The notes beneath the pieces are model-generated. The model was not told where the DNA came from. It made no database searches and saw only the letters and a list, made by a program, of their open reading frames with translations. A stretch of DNA of 26,174 nucleotides from a virus. The DNA lies in IMG/VR virus record IMGVR_UViG_3300042511_000076, positions 1 to 26,174 of that record; one strand, given 5' to 3'. Below, one piece after another: positions 1 through 9,188 of this stretch. Both the position numbers and the translations under genes were made by a program. Every line of letters starts with the position of its first letter. Positions within the stretch are counted from its first letter, which is position 1.

Positions 1-221
1 TCCTTTTGGATAATGTCAAAGCAGTATATCTCTAAGCTGATCGTGTTGGTGTTTGTGGTCGGAGATGCAAAGACTGGAGCTATGAACACCAAAGGATATC
101 TCTCATCCTTGGTAGCAAAGTTAGGTAATTGCTCTGTGAAGTCTGAGCCTACCTTCTTAACCTGTAGATGGTTGTTATAGAAGGCCTCAATGTGGTTGAT
201 TAGTGCTTGATAACTTGTCAT
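1..221 (-). CDS. Partial phage protein, runs off left edge (N-terminal 73 residues)
   Basis: The reading frame opens with ATG at 219-221 and stays open to the window edge. The protein begins MTSYQALINHIEAFYNNH and continues with a strand-rich stretch around YPLVFIAPVFASPTTNTN and ISLEIYCFDIIQK. Its ATG overlaps the TGA of the tape measure gene (ATGA), so the two are probably translationally coupled and it belongs to the tail module. I do not recognise the family. A small tail completion or tail-associated protein is plausible from position only. That the gene is real is fairly sure, because of the coupling and coding-like composition; the function is open. Confidence 0.7.
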   Translation of the reverse strand, partial: MTSYQALINHIEAFYNNHLQVKKVGSDFTEQLPNFATKDERYPLVFIAPVFASPTTNTNTISLEIYCFDIIQK

Positions 222-2785
222 AGTTCTGCGTTTCTTTGTATTCTATTTATTCTATTCTGTACATCTGTTACTTGAGTCTCACTTACTATAGCATTGACTG
301 TGATACTCTGCCCTCCTTGGCCGTCCTGTGGTGCACCTACGTTGTTTAAGTTGTTGTTACTACCAAACAATGAGGCTGATGGTGTGGCCATACTGGTTGC
401 TGTTATACCTGATACATCTGGAAGGCCTGGGTCACCAGGTGCTTGACCGCCTCCTTCAAAGGATGTACTTGCAATAGCTGAGATACTTGCTGCTGTTGCC
501 GCTACTGATGCCGCTATCCTTATACCAGATGCAATGCCAAGTGTGAAGTCAGGAACAGTCAAGATTGCAAGGATGGCTTGAGCACCATTGATTGCGGCCA
601 TTGCTAACTGCATTGCTTTCTGTTGAGCAAATTGTTGCTTAAGTATCTTCTCCTCTTCCTTACTACCTTTCTCTACGTTCTTGAGCTTTCTATCTGTGTT
701 GATTTGTTGCAATGAACTGATAGCTGCACCTGCCTCTTTTGCAGTCTCAAAGCCTTCATTAATTGATGCTATTAACTTATCATTTGCAGCCTTCTCAATC
801 TCTTCTATCTTGGCTGTCTTAGCCTCTGTTGCAACTATCTCAGCTTGATCATACTTCTGCTTGATAGCTGCCTTCTCTTCCTCTGATAGGTTAAGTGCTG
901 CCAGCTCAGCTATTCTTTGAGTATCTAATGTAGCTAATGTAGTTGTGAGAAAGGCTTCCTGTTGTGCAATCTGTTGGTCTGATGTACCCTTAAACCTCTC
1001 AAGTTCAAAGGCCGCATTAGATAGCTTAGTCTCTTGTACTAATTGTGCCGCTGCAAGTATCTTAAGGGTCTTCTCATTATCACTAATGACAATCTGCTTG
1101 TCAATAGCATCCAGTCCTTTGGCAGTTTCATCTGCAAGGAGTAAAGCCGCCTCAGACCCTACCTCTAAGGATAGCATCTTTTGTCTGCTCTGCTCAGTTA
1201 ATAAATCTTTTTGAGCTAACAGTACAGCATTACCTTCCTCCTTTGCATTCAATACAGCACGCTCAAGTCTTGAAAGAGCATTGGCGTTATCCTCTTTCTC
1301 CTGCTGAGCTTTCTCCTTATCCTTAATATCACCTATTGATTTCTCTAATTTTAGGATGGCATTCTGTTGATCAACCGCTGCCTTGTATAAAGCAGCTTTA
1401 TTAGCTTTGACATAAGCTAACTCAGCATCAAGTTGCTTAAGTCTTTCCGCCTCTATCTCTTCCTCTGATGCTCTGTTTGTTTGTAATAATAGTATTGCAT
1501 TTTCACCATCCTTACGCATTTTTTCTAACTTTCTTGCCTCAGCAGTCTTAGTCTCTTGAGTGCTTTTAGTAATAGCAGATGTGTTTGACTTAGCTACAGC
1601 AGCATTACCTTTGTTAGTTATCTCAAGCTCCTGCCGTTTGAAGTCAGTCTTAATTAACTGTATCAATGTTAATGCCTTAGTTACAGCCTCTGGATTACCA
1701 AGTTGTTTAGCTTCCTTGAGTTGTTGCTCAGCCTTGGCCAAAGCCTCCTTTTGTTGAATGTCAAGCATTGCCTTAGCACGCTCAGACTCACCTTTGATTT
1801 GTTTAGCTTGCAACATCTCAATCTGCTTATCAAGGCTTAGGTTGAGATTCTTAATAGCAAGTATTTTGTTGATTTCATTTTGAACTGCTTGATTAGCCAA
1901 ATCAGCTTGAGTCTTGTTTAGATCAGCTAACCTCTTCTTATCCTCCTCTGTCAGTTCTTTCTTAAGGTTAAGTGAGTCAATCTCAGCTTGATTGATAGCC
2001 ATATCTCCCTCTATCTGTTCCTGCTTAAGGTCATAGATATTAGTGTTGGCATCAATTTGAATACCTAATTTTTCCTCAATAGCTGCAATCTCCTCATCAC
2101 TTAAGTCCTTTGTAAGGTTGAACAAATCCTGTCTTGCTTTACTTTCAGCCTTTAAAGTTTCTCTATTTTTCTCACTTGCCTCCTTCACCGCCTCTGCATT
2201 CTCTTCTGCTGCATTGTCAGTCAATCCCATCCAATCGGTCAAGTCCTTGAAGCCTTGTATCACCGCATTGATTGGTGCCATGATAGCCTTGAACACTGCA
2301 TCAAGTACACCTATCTTTTTAAGGAAAAATCCAATAGCAACGACTATCACTGTGATGACCGCCACAAGTAAGAATATAGGGTTGGCAAGGATAGTAGCTC
2401 CTAACTTAACAAATGCACCACCTACAGTAGATAAAGTACCCATCAATCCCTTCATTCCTTTTGCTAAGTCAGCAGGGTTGAGCTTACCAAGTGCACCGGC
2501 AAAGACTTGAGCCTTCTGATTAGCCTCTTCAAAGTCCAAGCTCATCAATGAGTCCTTGATACCACCTATTGAGTTGCTGACCTGCTCAAACTTACTGCCA
2601 GATGCAAAGACATTCACTGCCTCATTAGCATCCTTGAGTTGATCTTTGAGCTCACCAGCTCGCATTGATAGCTGTCTTAGTGACTCAGGGTCTGTGGCAT
2701 CAGCTATCTGTCCTTTGAGGTCTCTAAGCTCAGCCTTGATAGCACCTATGCCCGTTATCTTTAAAGGTATTTCTACTTCATTCAT
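218..2785 (-). CDS. Tail tape measure protein
   Basis: An 855-residue protein that would set tail length and occupy the tail lumen before DNA ejection. The sequence shows the usual layout: a short N-terminal region rich in Ala, Leu and Gly; one long hydrophobic segment at about residues 128-157 (ILANPIFLLVAVITVIVVA); then about 550 residues of highly charged Lys/Glu/Ala/Gln-rich heptad-like helix (about 190-720). A second Ala-rich hydrophobic stretch lies at about 740-790, and a Gly/Asn/Ser-rich C-terminus follows. The gene lies one base after the 932-residue tail protein and overlaps the next gene by ATGA. By a rough length rule of about 1.5 angstrom per residue, 855 residues would give a tail near 130 nm; this is inference. 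No lysozyme or peptidase domain was recognised in it. Confidence 0.9.
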   Translation of the reverse strand: MNEVEIPLKITGIGAIKAELRDLKGQIADATDPESLRQLSMRAGELKDQLKDANEAVNVFASGSKFEQVSNSIGGIKDSLMSLDFEEANQKAQVFAGALGKLNPADLAKGMKGLMGTLSTVGGAFVKLGATILANPIFLLVAVITVIVVAIGFFLKKIGVLDAVFKAIMAPINAVIQGFKDLTDWMGLTDNAAEENAEAVKEASEKNRETLKAESKARQDLFNLTKDLSDEEIAAIEEKLGIQIDANTNIYDLKQEQIEGDMAINQAEIDSLNLKKELTEEDKKRLADLNKTQADLANQAVQNEINKILAIKNLNLSLDKQIEMLQAKQIKGESERAKAMLDIQQKEALAKAEQQLKEAKQLGNPEAVTKALTLIQLIKTDFKRQELEITNKGNAAVAKSNTSAITKSTQETKTAEARKLEKMRKDGENAILLLQTNRASEEEIEAERLKQLDAELAYVKANKAALYKAAVDQQNAILKLEKSIGDIKDKEKAQQEKEDNANALSRLERAVLNAKEEGNAVLLAQKDLLTEQSRQKMLSLEVGSEAALLLADETAKGLDAIDKQIVISDNEKTLKILAAAQLVQETKLSNAAFELERFKGTSDQQIAQQEAFLTTTLATLDTQRIAELAALNLSEEEKAAIKQKYDQAEIVATEAKTAKIEEIEKAANDKLIASINEGFETAKEAGAAISSLQQINTDRKLKNVEKGSKEEEKILKQQFAQQKAMQLAMAAINGAQAILAILTVPDFTLGIASGIRIAASVAATAASISAIASTSFEGGGQAPGDPGLPDVSGITATSMATPSASLFGSNNNLNNVGAPQDGQGGQSITVNAIVSETQVTDVQNRINRIQRNAEL

Positions 2786-2786
2786 G

Positions 2787-5585
2787 TTAGTATGTTCTTA
2801 TTTCTATTGTGTTATAACTAAGTCTCCCGTCTTGTAAAGTATTTGTAAAGTCTAAAGTCCTTACCTCCACCACATTAGCACTCACCCAGAATATTCTAAG
2901 ATACGTGTCTATAGCTGTATTGCTTATAATTAGATATGTTCTATCTTGGTCTGAAAATGCACCTGTCAATGTACCTTGATATCTACCTGCTGCTGCCCTT
3001 GTCCACACAATGTCACCTATACTATTCTCAAGTACAGTGACAGTTGGGTCGGATGTTCCCCCTTGGCTTATAGTTGCAATGTACTTAGCACTGTTCACCA
3101 CCACATCACCATTGATAGTACCAGTCACAGTCAAGTTGCTCACCACCATACCATCCTCACTCAAGGTCTGACCGTCACCAATCACAACACCCCTTGTGCC
3201 AGCAGTCACAGTGTTACCCTTACCAAACACCATAGCATCTGCACCAGGCATGATCACATTGCTGGTCATTGACCTTGTCCTTAAGATAGAATCTATACCT
3301 ATAGCAGTGATAGTATCACCAATAGGATTACCTGCACCAGTAAGAAACGGTGCAAGGTCAATCTCAGTATCTATGCTTATCAACTCTACCTTAGTGAGCT
3401 GGTTGTTGTTAGCGTTATAATCAGCAATCTTGTTAATGTTCCACCATGAGTTGTCAATGTATATCTTATCATTGAGCTTGAGTGACTGTATGTCCACCTC
3501 ATTAAGGTCAAACATAGCTGTCAACATCTTACCTACGTTTATCTGGTTGACTGTACGCCTCCAGTATAAGTTGTACAGGTTGTTTGCTGTCAGTGATGTT
3601 GTCTCATAGAAGTAAAAGTCATTCGTGCCAAAGTTAATATCAAAGGTAGGTGTTAACGCATTGTTGAAGTGACCAATCATAGGGTAGTCAGTCAAGCCAT
3701 ATTGACCTGTTGTGCCAAAGTCAACTATGTCAAACGGCTGGCATATCTGCTCACCGCCATCATACAAGATGCGGATGTTTGTGTTGGGTGCTGCACCGTT
3801 TATGGCTGGAAGGTATGCACCAAAACTCGTAGAGTAAACTGGAGTAGGTGAGAACAGTAAAGCCTGAGTCTCAACATCCTTAACATATTCATTATCAAAA
3901 GTGTATTCTATCTGACCGTATATCTCACCAGTCGCTTGTGTGTATAATTTATTAGCCGTATCCTCATCAGCCTCATAGGTTAGCTTGAGCCTCTTCTTAG
4001 TCAAGTCAGGAAGGAACATTAAGTCCTGCCCTCTATCCTTAGCAAGTTTCTCACTCCAGTCCTTCTCAGCTCCTGAGTCATAGTACTCATCCCTATGTCT
4101 CAACACAAGGTTGTAGGGGTTGTCAATATCCTGCTCAACATAAAGGTTGTACATCTGTAGTATGCCCTTCACGAAGTCTGACTGCTTAATCTCAACAGGG
4201 ACATATTGGTTCATTGTCAACGTGCCTCCAGTGATCTGTATGTTGTTGCTTGGCAATATCACCATGTTGATAAAGTTCAGGTCAAGGACTACGTTGACTG
4301 CTGCTGGTGTAGCATATGGAGGGGTTGAGTTACGCCAAAAAGCATTGATTGAATATGGCTGTTGATTGCCTACAATACTTGGAAATGTCTTAACCTCAAC
4401 ACCTATATCAAGTATTTGTATATCTCCTAAGTCAATACCATTAGCAACGCCCGTACCATTGTAGGCTACAGGTATGTTAAAGGTATCTGAGAATGTCAAC
4501 ACATTAGTAATACCTGTCGCTAAGAAATTACCAGGTACAGCAGCTATCCATCCAAAAGACCCATATACTACAGCGTTACCACTACCTGCAACACGTACCC
4601 TTGCAAAGACTCTATATCTGTTGTAGGTGAATCCAGTAGTAAAGTCCTCACTGTTTACAAGTGCAGCCGTACCACCACTCGTATTGTTCAAATCTATTGT
4701 ACCACCTATTGTCAAGCTGTACACATAGTGCTCACCTGCATTAGTGTTAGTGCTTATCGGTGTAGTGTACTCTCCTGTAGTAGGATCAAAGATACCCTGT
4801 GTATCTATCAGCTCACTCCATCCTGAGTCAATAGCCTCTTGAAACGTTATGTTTTGACCAACCGCCTGCACATTAGTAGTAGTCCATGTGTTGGTTGCCT
4901 CAACTCTGTAGTCATCATAGTCCTGGTTGTTCACATCACCGTTGTATGGTATCAGCAACTTATCAAAGTGTGCAGCCGCTATCTCACTCCATGTGTATGT
5001 GAAGCCAGCCACAGCGAATATCCTATCCCAATATGTCTTGGCATAGATAGCAGGCTTGAAGTCATTAGCCTGGAACACGTTGGTATCATTGTATGGCATC
5101 AGATACTTGTATCCATCTGCCACAGTGTTGTTGAATGTGCCAGCTATAGCAGCAGAGTCAAAGGCATGGTTGAGGTCACTAAAGTCTAAGTCAGTGAGAT
5201 AGGCATTAGTGATGGCTGTAAAGAACTCCGCTCTGCTATCCTTAATCAATACGCTGTAGGTTACCTCATCCTCATAGCTGTTGTTGCTCTGCACCTTGTT
5301 CACGCTCACCAACTGGAGCAATGCCTCATCTAAGATTGGCACACCGTTCTGTATCACTTGGCACTTAGTCAAGGTGTTGATGTTGAATGTGCCTGCTTGG
5401 ATGTTCACATCGTAGTAATGGCCTAACAGCTCATTGTTGTTCTTAGTGCCATCCAATGTGACAGTCTTTGAGAATGTACCCTTGCGAGAGGATAGGTCTC
5501 TGATATCTCCTATGTTGAATGTGATAGGCAGTGACAGAGTCTCAGCAACATCCAGCACCCCTGTTGATAGTACTATCTTAACCAT
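2787..5585 (-). CDS. Large tail tip / baseplate-type structural protein with a repeat-bearing C-terminus
   Basis: A 932-residue beta-rich protein. The N-terminal part (FNIGDIRDLSSRKGTFSKTV, then DSRAEFFTAITNAYLTDLDF) resembles tail proteins found beside tape measure genes in Bacteroidota phages. The middle (about 480-740) contains a dense run of short beta motifs and could be the tail hub-like part. The last 170 or so residues hold VFGKGNTVTAGTRGVVIGDG, a pattern like YadA-head or trimeric fibre repeats, followed by a beta-rich cap. The gene overlaps its upstream neighbour (5578-7074) by 8 bp and is followed after one base by the tape measure gene. Role in host adsorption or baseplate assembly is inferred from position and composition; no enzymatic motif is visible. 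Confidence 0.7.
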   Translation of the reverse strand: MVKIVLSTGVLDVAETLSLPITFNIGDIRDLSSRKGTFSKTVTLDGTKNNNELLGHYYDVNIQAGTFNINTLTKCQVIQNGVPILDEALLQLVSVNKVQSNNSYEDEVTYSVLIKDSRAEFFTAITNAYLTDLDFSDLNHAFDSAAIAGTFNNTVADGYKYLMPYNDTNVFQANDFKPAIYAKTYWDRIFAVAGFTYTWSEIAAAHFDKLLIPYNGDVNNQDYDDYRVEATNTWTTTNVQAVGQNITFQEAIDSGWSELIDTQGIFDPTTGEYTTPISTNTNAGEHYVYSLTIGGTIDLNNTSGGTAALVNSEDFTTGFTYNRYRVFARVRVAGSGNAVVYGSFGWIAAVPGNFLATGITNVLTFSDTFNIPVAYNGTGVANGIDLGDIQILDIGVEVKTFPSIVGNQQPYSINAFWRNSTPPYATPAAVNVVLDLNFINMVILPSNNIQITGGTLTMNQYVPVEIKQSDFVKGILQMYNLYVEQDIDNPYNLVLRHRDEYYDSGAEKDWSEKLAKDRGQDLMFLPDLTKKRLKLTYEADEDTANKLYTQATGEIYGQIEYTFDNEYVKDVETQALLFSPTPVYSTSFGAYLPAINGAAPNTNIRILYDGGEQICQPFDIVDFGTTGQYGLTDYPMIGHFNNALTPTFDINFGTNDFYFYETTSLTANNLYNLYWRRTVNQINVGKMLTAMFDLNEVDIQSLKLNDKIYIDNSWWNINKIADYNANNNQLTKVELISIDTEIDLAPFLTGAGNPIGDTITAIGIDSILRTRSMTSNVIMPGADAMVFGKGNTVTAGTRGVVIGDGQTLSEDGMVVSNLTVTGTINGDVVVNSAKYIATISQGGTSDPTVTVLENSIGDIVWTRAAAGRYQGTLTGAFSDQDRTYLIISNTAIDTYLRIFWVSANVVEVRTLDFTNTLQDGRLSYNTIEIRTY

Positions 5586-7074
5586 TGATTATGTCGTTGT
5601 TTGATAACCTAACTTGTAGCTGTTGTCTAATCAGATGCTTGTTCCTTTCTCTCTGTATGTCAAAGGTGTTGTTCACAACGTTGCAGCTGATGTACTCAGT
5701 GCTCTCAGGTACGTGTATGATGCAGCCATCCTCATCATAAAGTGGTTCTCCCTCCTCTGTGATGTGATACACTACATTCTTAATGTAAGTCTGTGGTGAT
5801 GTAACCAACTGCTGGAAGTACACTCCTGCACTCTCACTCATCCAGTTGGTGTTGAGGTCAATAGTCTTACTCACTTGGGTGTTGAAATTAACAGTCCCTT
5901 GTTCATAACTTTTATACTGCCATTGTGAGTCAACCACGCTGCCAGGTACATCCTTGTTGTAGGTCTCTCTCTTTATGTTTAGCTTCTCATAGCTCTTGAG
6001 CTGGAAGGCAAAGCTGCTCCATGAACCCATACGGTCAAGGAATAGGATGTGACTCTCAGAGATTAGTATCCTTCTATCTATGTTGATGGTGTATGCTAAT
6101 GACTTCACAGGGTTGAATATCCCGTCACTGTACCATATTTGGTATGCTTTGGTTGTAGGCTTGACCAATGGAGCAGTGCCACTCACCACAGTCAATGAGC
6201 CATAGTTGTTCACACCAACTGCCACACCTTTAATGTAGTCAGCTCCACTCACAGCCTTGTAGAACAGATCACCGTTGTCATTCTCAAAGTACACCCTCTT
6301 ATTGGTAGGTGCTATGCCTGGGTCCTTAAGGTTGAGCCATAAGTCCTGACCAAGTGTGCAGCTGAATGTTGTAGGCTGGTCAGTGAGCCATTGGCCAAGT
6401 ACGTTGTCAAGCTCATAGTTAGTCTCATCCCAGTACGGCATATCAATCCATGGCTGCACACCGTTGAACACATACTTATCAAGTGTGCTCACTATGTTAA
6501 GGTTGATGGTCTTTCTCTTATCAGCATACTCAACTGAGCCGTTGATAGTTGCATCAGTTACATCAGCCCACAATGCGTTGATGGTGAAGTTAGTTGTGCC
6601 TGTGATGGCAATCACTGTATGCAGTCCTTCCACTCCTGGATTGGCCACACCTAAGTCAGCTTGTGTGATGTTCACTTGATCACCTACCTGGAAGGGATGC
6701 GTTGCTGTGATGCGAACGTTACCTGCATTGTCAACCAATGAGGCTGTGTAGCTTAGGTCAAAGATATACTCTTCACCAAACTTAATATCGTAGTTATAGT
6801 ATGAGTTCACAGCATTATAAAAGGTACTGATGTACGGGTTGAAGTCAAAGCTCACCATGTTACTAAGTAGCTTAGATAAGTCCTGCTCACCATTGCCATT
6901 GCCATAAGCTGGCAGTGCTTTGTAGTATCCTATCCTTGTTGCCGTTCCTGCCTCAAACACCTCAAAGATGTATCTGAATCCTGCCTTGTTCACATTGGTT
7001 GACTTCACTATGAACTTGCACTCATTGTATGCAGGTGTGAAGTCTTGAGGCTGTGCTATGATTGTTGTTGCCAT
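5578..7074 (-). CDS. Putative tail/adhesion structural protein
   Basis: A 498-residue protein, beta-rich and full of Asn, Thr, Tyr and Trp, beginning MATTIIAQPQDFTPAYNECK. An inner block at about residues 115-190 (HPFQVGDQVNITQADL, then TVIAITGTTNFTINALW) looks like a repeat module found in phage tail and fibre proteins. There is no signal peptide or membrane segment. The ATG at 7072-7074 is directly preceded by the 12-nt leader TACAATATAGGT, which also precedes three other starts in the window and so supports this start. It sits between the large terminase and the 932-residue tail protein. A structural tail component is likely; the exact part is unknown. Confidence 0.65.
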   Translation of the reverse strand: MATTIIAQPQDFTPAYNECKFIVKSTNVNKAGFRYIFEVFEAGTATRIGYYKALPAYGNGNGEQDLSKLLSNMVSFDFNPYISTFYNAVNSYYNYDIKFGEEYIFDLSYTASLVDNAGNVRITATHPFQVGDQVNITQADLGVANPGVEGLHTVIAITGTTNFTINALWADVTDATINGSVEYADKRKTINLNIVSTLDKYVFNGVQPWIDMPYWDETNYELDNVLGQWLTDQPTTFSCTLGQDLWLNLKDPGIAPTNKRVYFENDNGDLFYKAVSGADYIKGVAVGVNNYGSLTVVSGTAPLVKPTTKAYQIWYSDGIFNPVKSLAYTINIDRRILISESHILFLDRMGSWSSFAFQLKSYEKLNIKRETYNKDVPGSVVDSQWQYKSYEQGTVNFNTQVSKTIDLNTNWMSESAGVYFQQLVTSPQTYIKNVVYHITEEGEPLYDEDGCIIHVPESTEYISCNVVNNTFDIQRERNKHLIRQQLQVRLSNNDIING

Positions 7075-7086
7075 ACCTATATTGTA
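7075..7086 (-). promoter_or_regulatory. Leader motif TACAATATAGGT abutting a start codon (copy 1)
   Basis: On the minus strand TACAATATAGGT is immediately followed by the ATG of the 498-residue tail protein. The same 12 bases precede the starts at 9188 and 22885, and a one-base variant precedes 25475. It could be an extended -10 (TACAAT) giving an almost leaderless transcript, or a translation signal. Confidence 0.5.
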
Positions 7087-7103
7087 TCTTGAAGCGAATC
7101 CTG

Positions 7104-8255
7104 TTAGAAGGCAAGGTATGAGTCATCAGTGTAGTACTCCTGCTTGATGTATGTAGCTGCATATCGGATGGCATCCATGGCATCATCCCACAGCTTGACT
7201 GGCTCATCTGTTATCTGGTCACCTATCTTCTTCCACTTGTAGTTCTCATACTCTTTCTTAAGTGCAGGGTGCTCCTCACAGATCACTCCAAAGGTCTTGA
7301 TGTTGTCTATCCCTTTCTTCACTACCTTGTTGGCATTCTCAATGTAGTAGCCTGCTCTATCTATCTCTGCTATGGTCTCAGGTCTTGAGTAGTCAGCCAG
7401 TATGTTGATGCTCTTATCTATGCCTAACTGATCCATCCTTGCGATGAGGTCAGTGGTGGTCAAGTAGCTCTCATAGATCACAGGCTCAATGTAGATGTCC
7501 TTATCTCTCCAGTACACCCGTATCAGTGCAGTAGGGTGGTTGTATCCAAAGTCAAGCCCATAGACAAAGGATGTGAACTTAGCAGGCCTATGCTTGACAA
7601 ATGACCAGTTGCTGTAGATGTTGCTCTTGCTGATGGCTTTCTCTCCAAGTGCGTATATCTGATACTGTGCCTCATCTGTTCTCTTCAAGTCCTCTATCTG
7701 TCTCTTGATGCTATCTGGCAGGAACGGGTTGTCCTTGTAGGTTGACTTAATAAGGATGCTCTCCTCAACTGGTAGTTCATACAGCCATGAGTTGCTCTCA
7801 GACGGGTTGTAGTCAAAGATTAGCTTTCCCTCTGTCCTCATGTTCAGCTGAGTGAAGTCATCGTAGTACAGCTCATTAGCCTCATTGCACCATGCCAGGT
7901 CTCTCTTCCTACCTCTTATCTTTTGCTCATCATCTACTGAGAAGAACTCCACAATAGAGCCATTGTCAAAGGTATAGATGTGCTCAGACTTATTGTGCTT
8001 GCTCACCTCGTAGATATCCAAGTCCTTCATGATCTCAAGGAAGTCACGCATCACTGTAGCTCTGAGTGCAGGGAAGGTCTTCCTTATGATGCTCACTACC
8101 TTGCCTCTATTCTGTAGGCAGTAGACTATGATAAGCTGGCATAGGCTGTATGTCTTAGATGACCTTGAGCCACCCTCATTGATAATGAATCTATGGTCTG
8201 GACTTGTCAGTGCCTCGTAGTTGCGTTCAAAGATTACTGTGCTCTTTATCTCCAT
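7104..8255 (-). CDS. terL: Terminase large subunit
   Basis: The ATPase-nuclease motor that packages DNA into proheads. In the 383-residue protein the Walker A motif is GGSRSSKT at residues 28-35, the Walker B-like segment is DLAWCNEANE at about 119-128, and the coupling motif is FDYNPSES at about 147-154. The RNase H-fold nuclease carries acidic residues in GLDFGYNHPT (Asp235), LADYSRPE (Asp288) and WDDAMDAIRYA (Asp357/358, Asp361). I use the ATG at 8253-8255. A TTG three codons upstream (8264) would add MHT but is less likely. The gene follows the small terminase after a 64-bp gap, the largest gap in this operon, where a promoter-like element lies. Identification is secure. Confidence 0.95.
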   Translation of the reverse strand: MEIKSTVIFERNYEALTSPDHRFIINEGGSRSSKTYSLCQLIIVYCLQNRGKVVSIIRKTFPALRATVMRDFLEIMKDLDIYEVSKHNKSEHIYTFDNGSIVEFFSVDDEQKIRGRKRDLAWCNEANELYYDDFTQLNMRTEGKLIFDYNPSESNSWLYELPVEESILIKSTYKDNPFLPDSIKRQIEDLKRTDEAQYQIYALGEKAISKSNIYSNWSFVKHRPAKFTSFVYGLDFGYNHPTALIRVYWRDKDIYIEPVIYESYLTTTDLIARMDQLGIDKSINILADYSRPETIAEIDRAGYYIENANKVVKKGIDNIKTFGVICEEHPALKKEYENYKWKKIGDQITDEPVKLWDDAMDAIRYAATYIKQEYYTDDSYLAF

Positions 8256-8309
8256 AGTGTGCAATAGTTGAGCTATACCACTTAATTAGTAGTATAGTAA
8301 GATTTATGT

Positions 8310-8317
8310 CAAAGATA
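8310..8317 (-). promoter_or_regulatory. Possible -7 box (TATCTTTG) upstream of the large terminase gene
   Basis: Minus-strand TATCTTTG fits the Bacteroidota -7 consensus TAnnTTTG and lies in the 64-bp gap between the small and large terminase genes. I do not see a matching TTTG at the expected -33 distance, so this is a weak candidate. Confidence 0.25.
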
Positions 8318-8319
8318 CA

Positions 8320-8733
8320 CTATTTAATAATAGTAACCTTAATATCATTTATAGCCTGACCTTGGGTGGTTGTATCCACTCGCTCAGTTAGGTTGTTTAG
8401 TCTCTGAGTGATGGAGGCATTATACTGCCCTGTCATCCCTCCCTCTATCTGATCTTGTCTGATTGCTTCCTCTATGCGTGTGCAGATTGTCGTATACGCT
8501 GAATATCTCCCATCCGTATTAGCGAAGTAATCCTGCACTGAACTATTCATATCAGCAGCAAAGCATCTAAAACCTACTTGAGTCATTGGTCTCTCAAGTG
8601 GTACAGCAGTTGCCTCACCTGTCTTATTAGAAAGTGAGTATTGATAACGTGGGTTGTTCTTAGTCCATTCTTTGTACTTCTCGAATAGCTCCCACATTGC
8701 CTCTGGAGTCTCTATGTGTTTATGCTTTGGCAT
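8320..8733 (-). CDS. terS: Terminase small subunit (gp3-like DNA packaging protein)
   Basis: A 137-residue protein placed directly before the large terminase gene. It starts MPKHKHIETPEAMWELFEKY and contains PLERPMTQVGFRCFAADMN and YSAYTTICTRIEEAIRQDQIEGG. This is the pattern of the gp3-like packaging family in Bacteroidota phages: an N-terminal helical region that recognises the pac or cos site, then a helical oligomerisation part ending in a short beta-like tail (KVTIIK). The start codon lies inside the end of the upstream basic-protein gene (14-bp overlap), which suggests coupled translation. The gene function is well supported by motif and neighbour; the packaging type (pac or cos) cannot be judged here. 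Confidence 0.85.
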   Translation of the reverse strand: MPKHKHIETPEAMWELFEKYKEWTKNNPRYQYSLSNKTGEATAVPLERPMTQVGFRCFAADMNSSVQDYFANTDGRYSAYTTICTRIEEAIRQDQIEGGMTGQYNASITQRLNNLTERVDTTTQGQAINDIKVTIIK

Positions 8734-9040
8734 CAGCCTTTGGTTTGCGTTTCTTCTTAGGCTTAGGAGCGTTCTCTGGTATTGGTGGGTCTACAGCCTT
8801 GTACTCTATCACAGTAACCTCAAGTTTATCAGCGCCCTTGAGTTCTGATGGAGATACATATACTTCACCTGGTGCAGTCGTAGTGACTACCTCCTCAAAG
8901 ATATGCTTAAGTCCTGTTGTGATATAATACTCTACTTTGCTCATATCAAGGCTGGCAATAGATACTGCCTTTGTTCCTGTGTGCTTATTGTAGACCTTGA
9001 TAGTCTTACCAATAAATTCGTCTTTAATTTTGTAGTTCAT
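8720..9040 (-). CDS. Small protein with Lys-rich basic tail, unknown function
   Basis: A 106-residue protein. Residues 1-80 look like a small beta-rich fold (MNYKIKDEFIGKTIKVYNKH, then KLEVTVIEYKAV). Residues 85-106 are Pro- and Lys-rich (PENAPKPKKKRKPKADAKA), a tail suited to binding nucleic acid or an acidic partner. It overlaps the small terminase gene by 14 bp and the upstream membrane peptide gene by 17 bp. The ATG at 9038-9040 is preceded by ATACAACAAA, close to the ATACAACAAC before the start at 10919. I do not recognise the family. A packaging or head-associated role is suggested only by position. Confidence 0.65.
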   Translation of the reverse strand: MNYKIKDEFIGKTIKVYNKHTGTKAVSIASLDMSKVEYYITTGLKHIFEEVVTTTAPGEVYVSPSELKGADKLEVTVIEYKAVDPPIPENAPKPKKKRKPKADAKA

Positions 9041-9188
9041 TTTGTTGTATTATTATGAATATTAGATAAGCAGCTAATGTTGCACCTGCAAATTTATACA
9101 GCAGGTACATGTTCTCATTGAACAGTGCCAGCACCACACCCCATGCGAGGATGTAAGTAATAAGTCCTATGATGTCAACACTCTTCAT
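9024..9188 (-). CDS. Small two-helix membrane protein (54 residues)
   Basis: A short frame, ATG at 9186-9188 to TAA at 9024-9026, encodes MKSVDIIGLITYILAWGVVL and continues with two hydrophobic stretches (about residues 5-23 and 31-47) separated by a short turn NENMY. Evidence that it is real: it fills an otherwise empty gap, overlaps both neighbours in operon style (14 bp with the sigma-like gene, 17 bp with the basic protein gene), and its ATG is preceded by the 12-nt leader TACAATATAGGT also seen at three other starts. Its size and topology would fit a holin-like or host-membrane protein, but nothing in the sequence fixes the function. Confidence 0.65.
   Translation of the reverse strand: MKSVDIIGLITYILAWGVVLALFNENMYLLYKFAGATLAAYLIFIIIQQNELQN

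Noticed and set aside
2118-2510. Plus-strand open frame of 130 residues inside the tape measure gene
   Set aside because: Antisense shadow of a strongly coding, low-complexity gene; its translation has no domain features and no leader. The same holds for other plus-strand frames across 945-24914.
8256-8264. TTG start three codons upstream of the terminase ATG
   Set aside because: A rare start with no visible support when an ATG is available.
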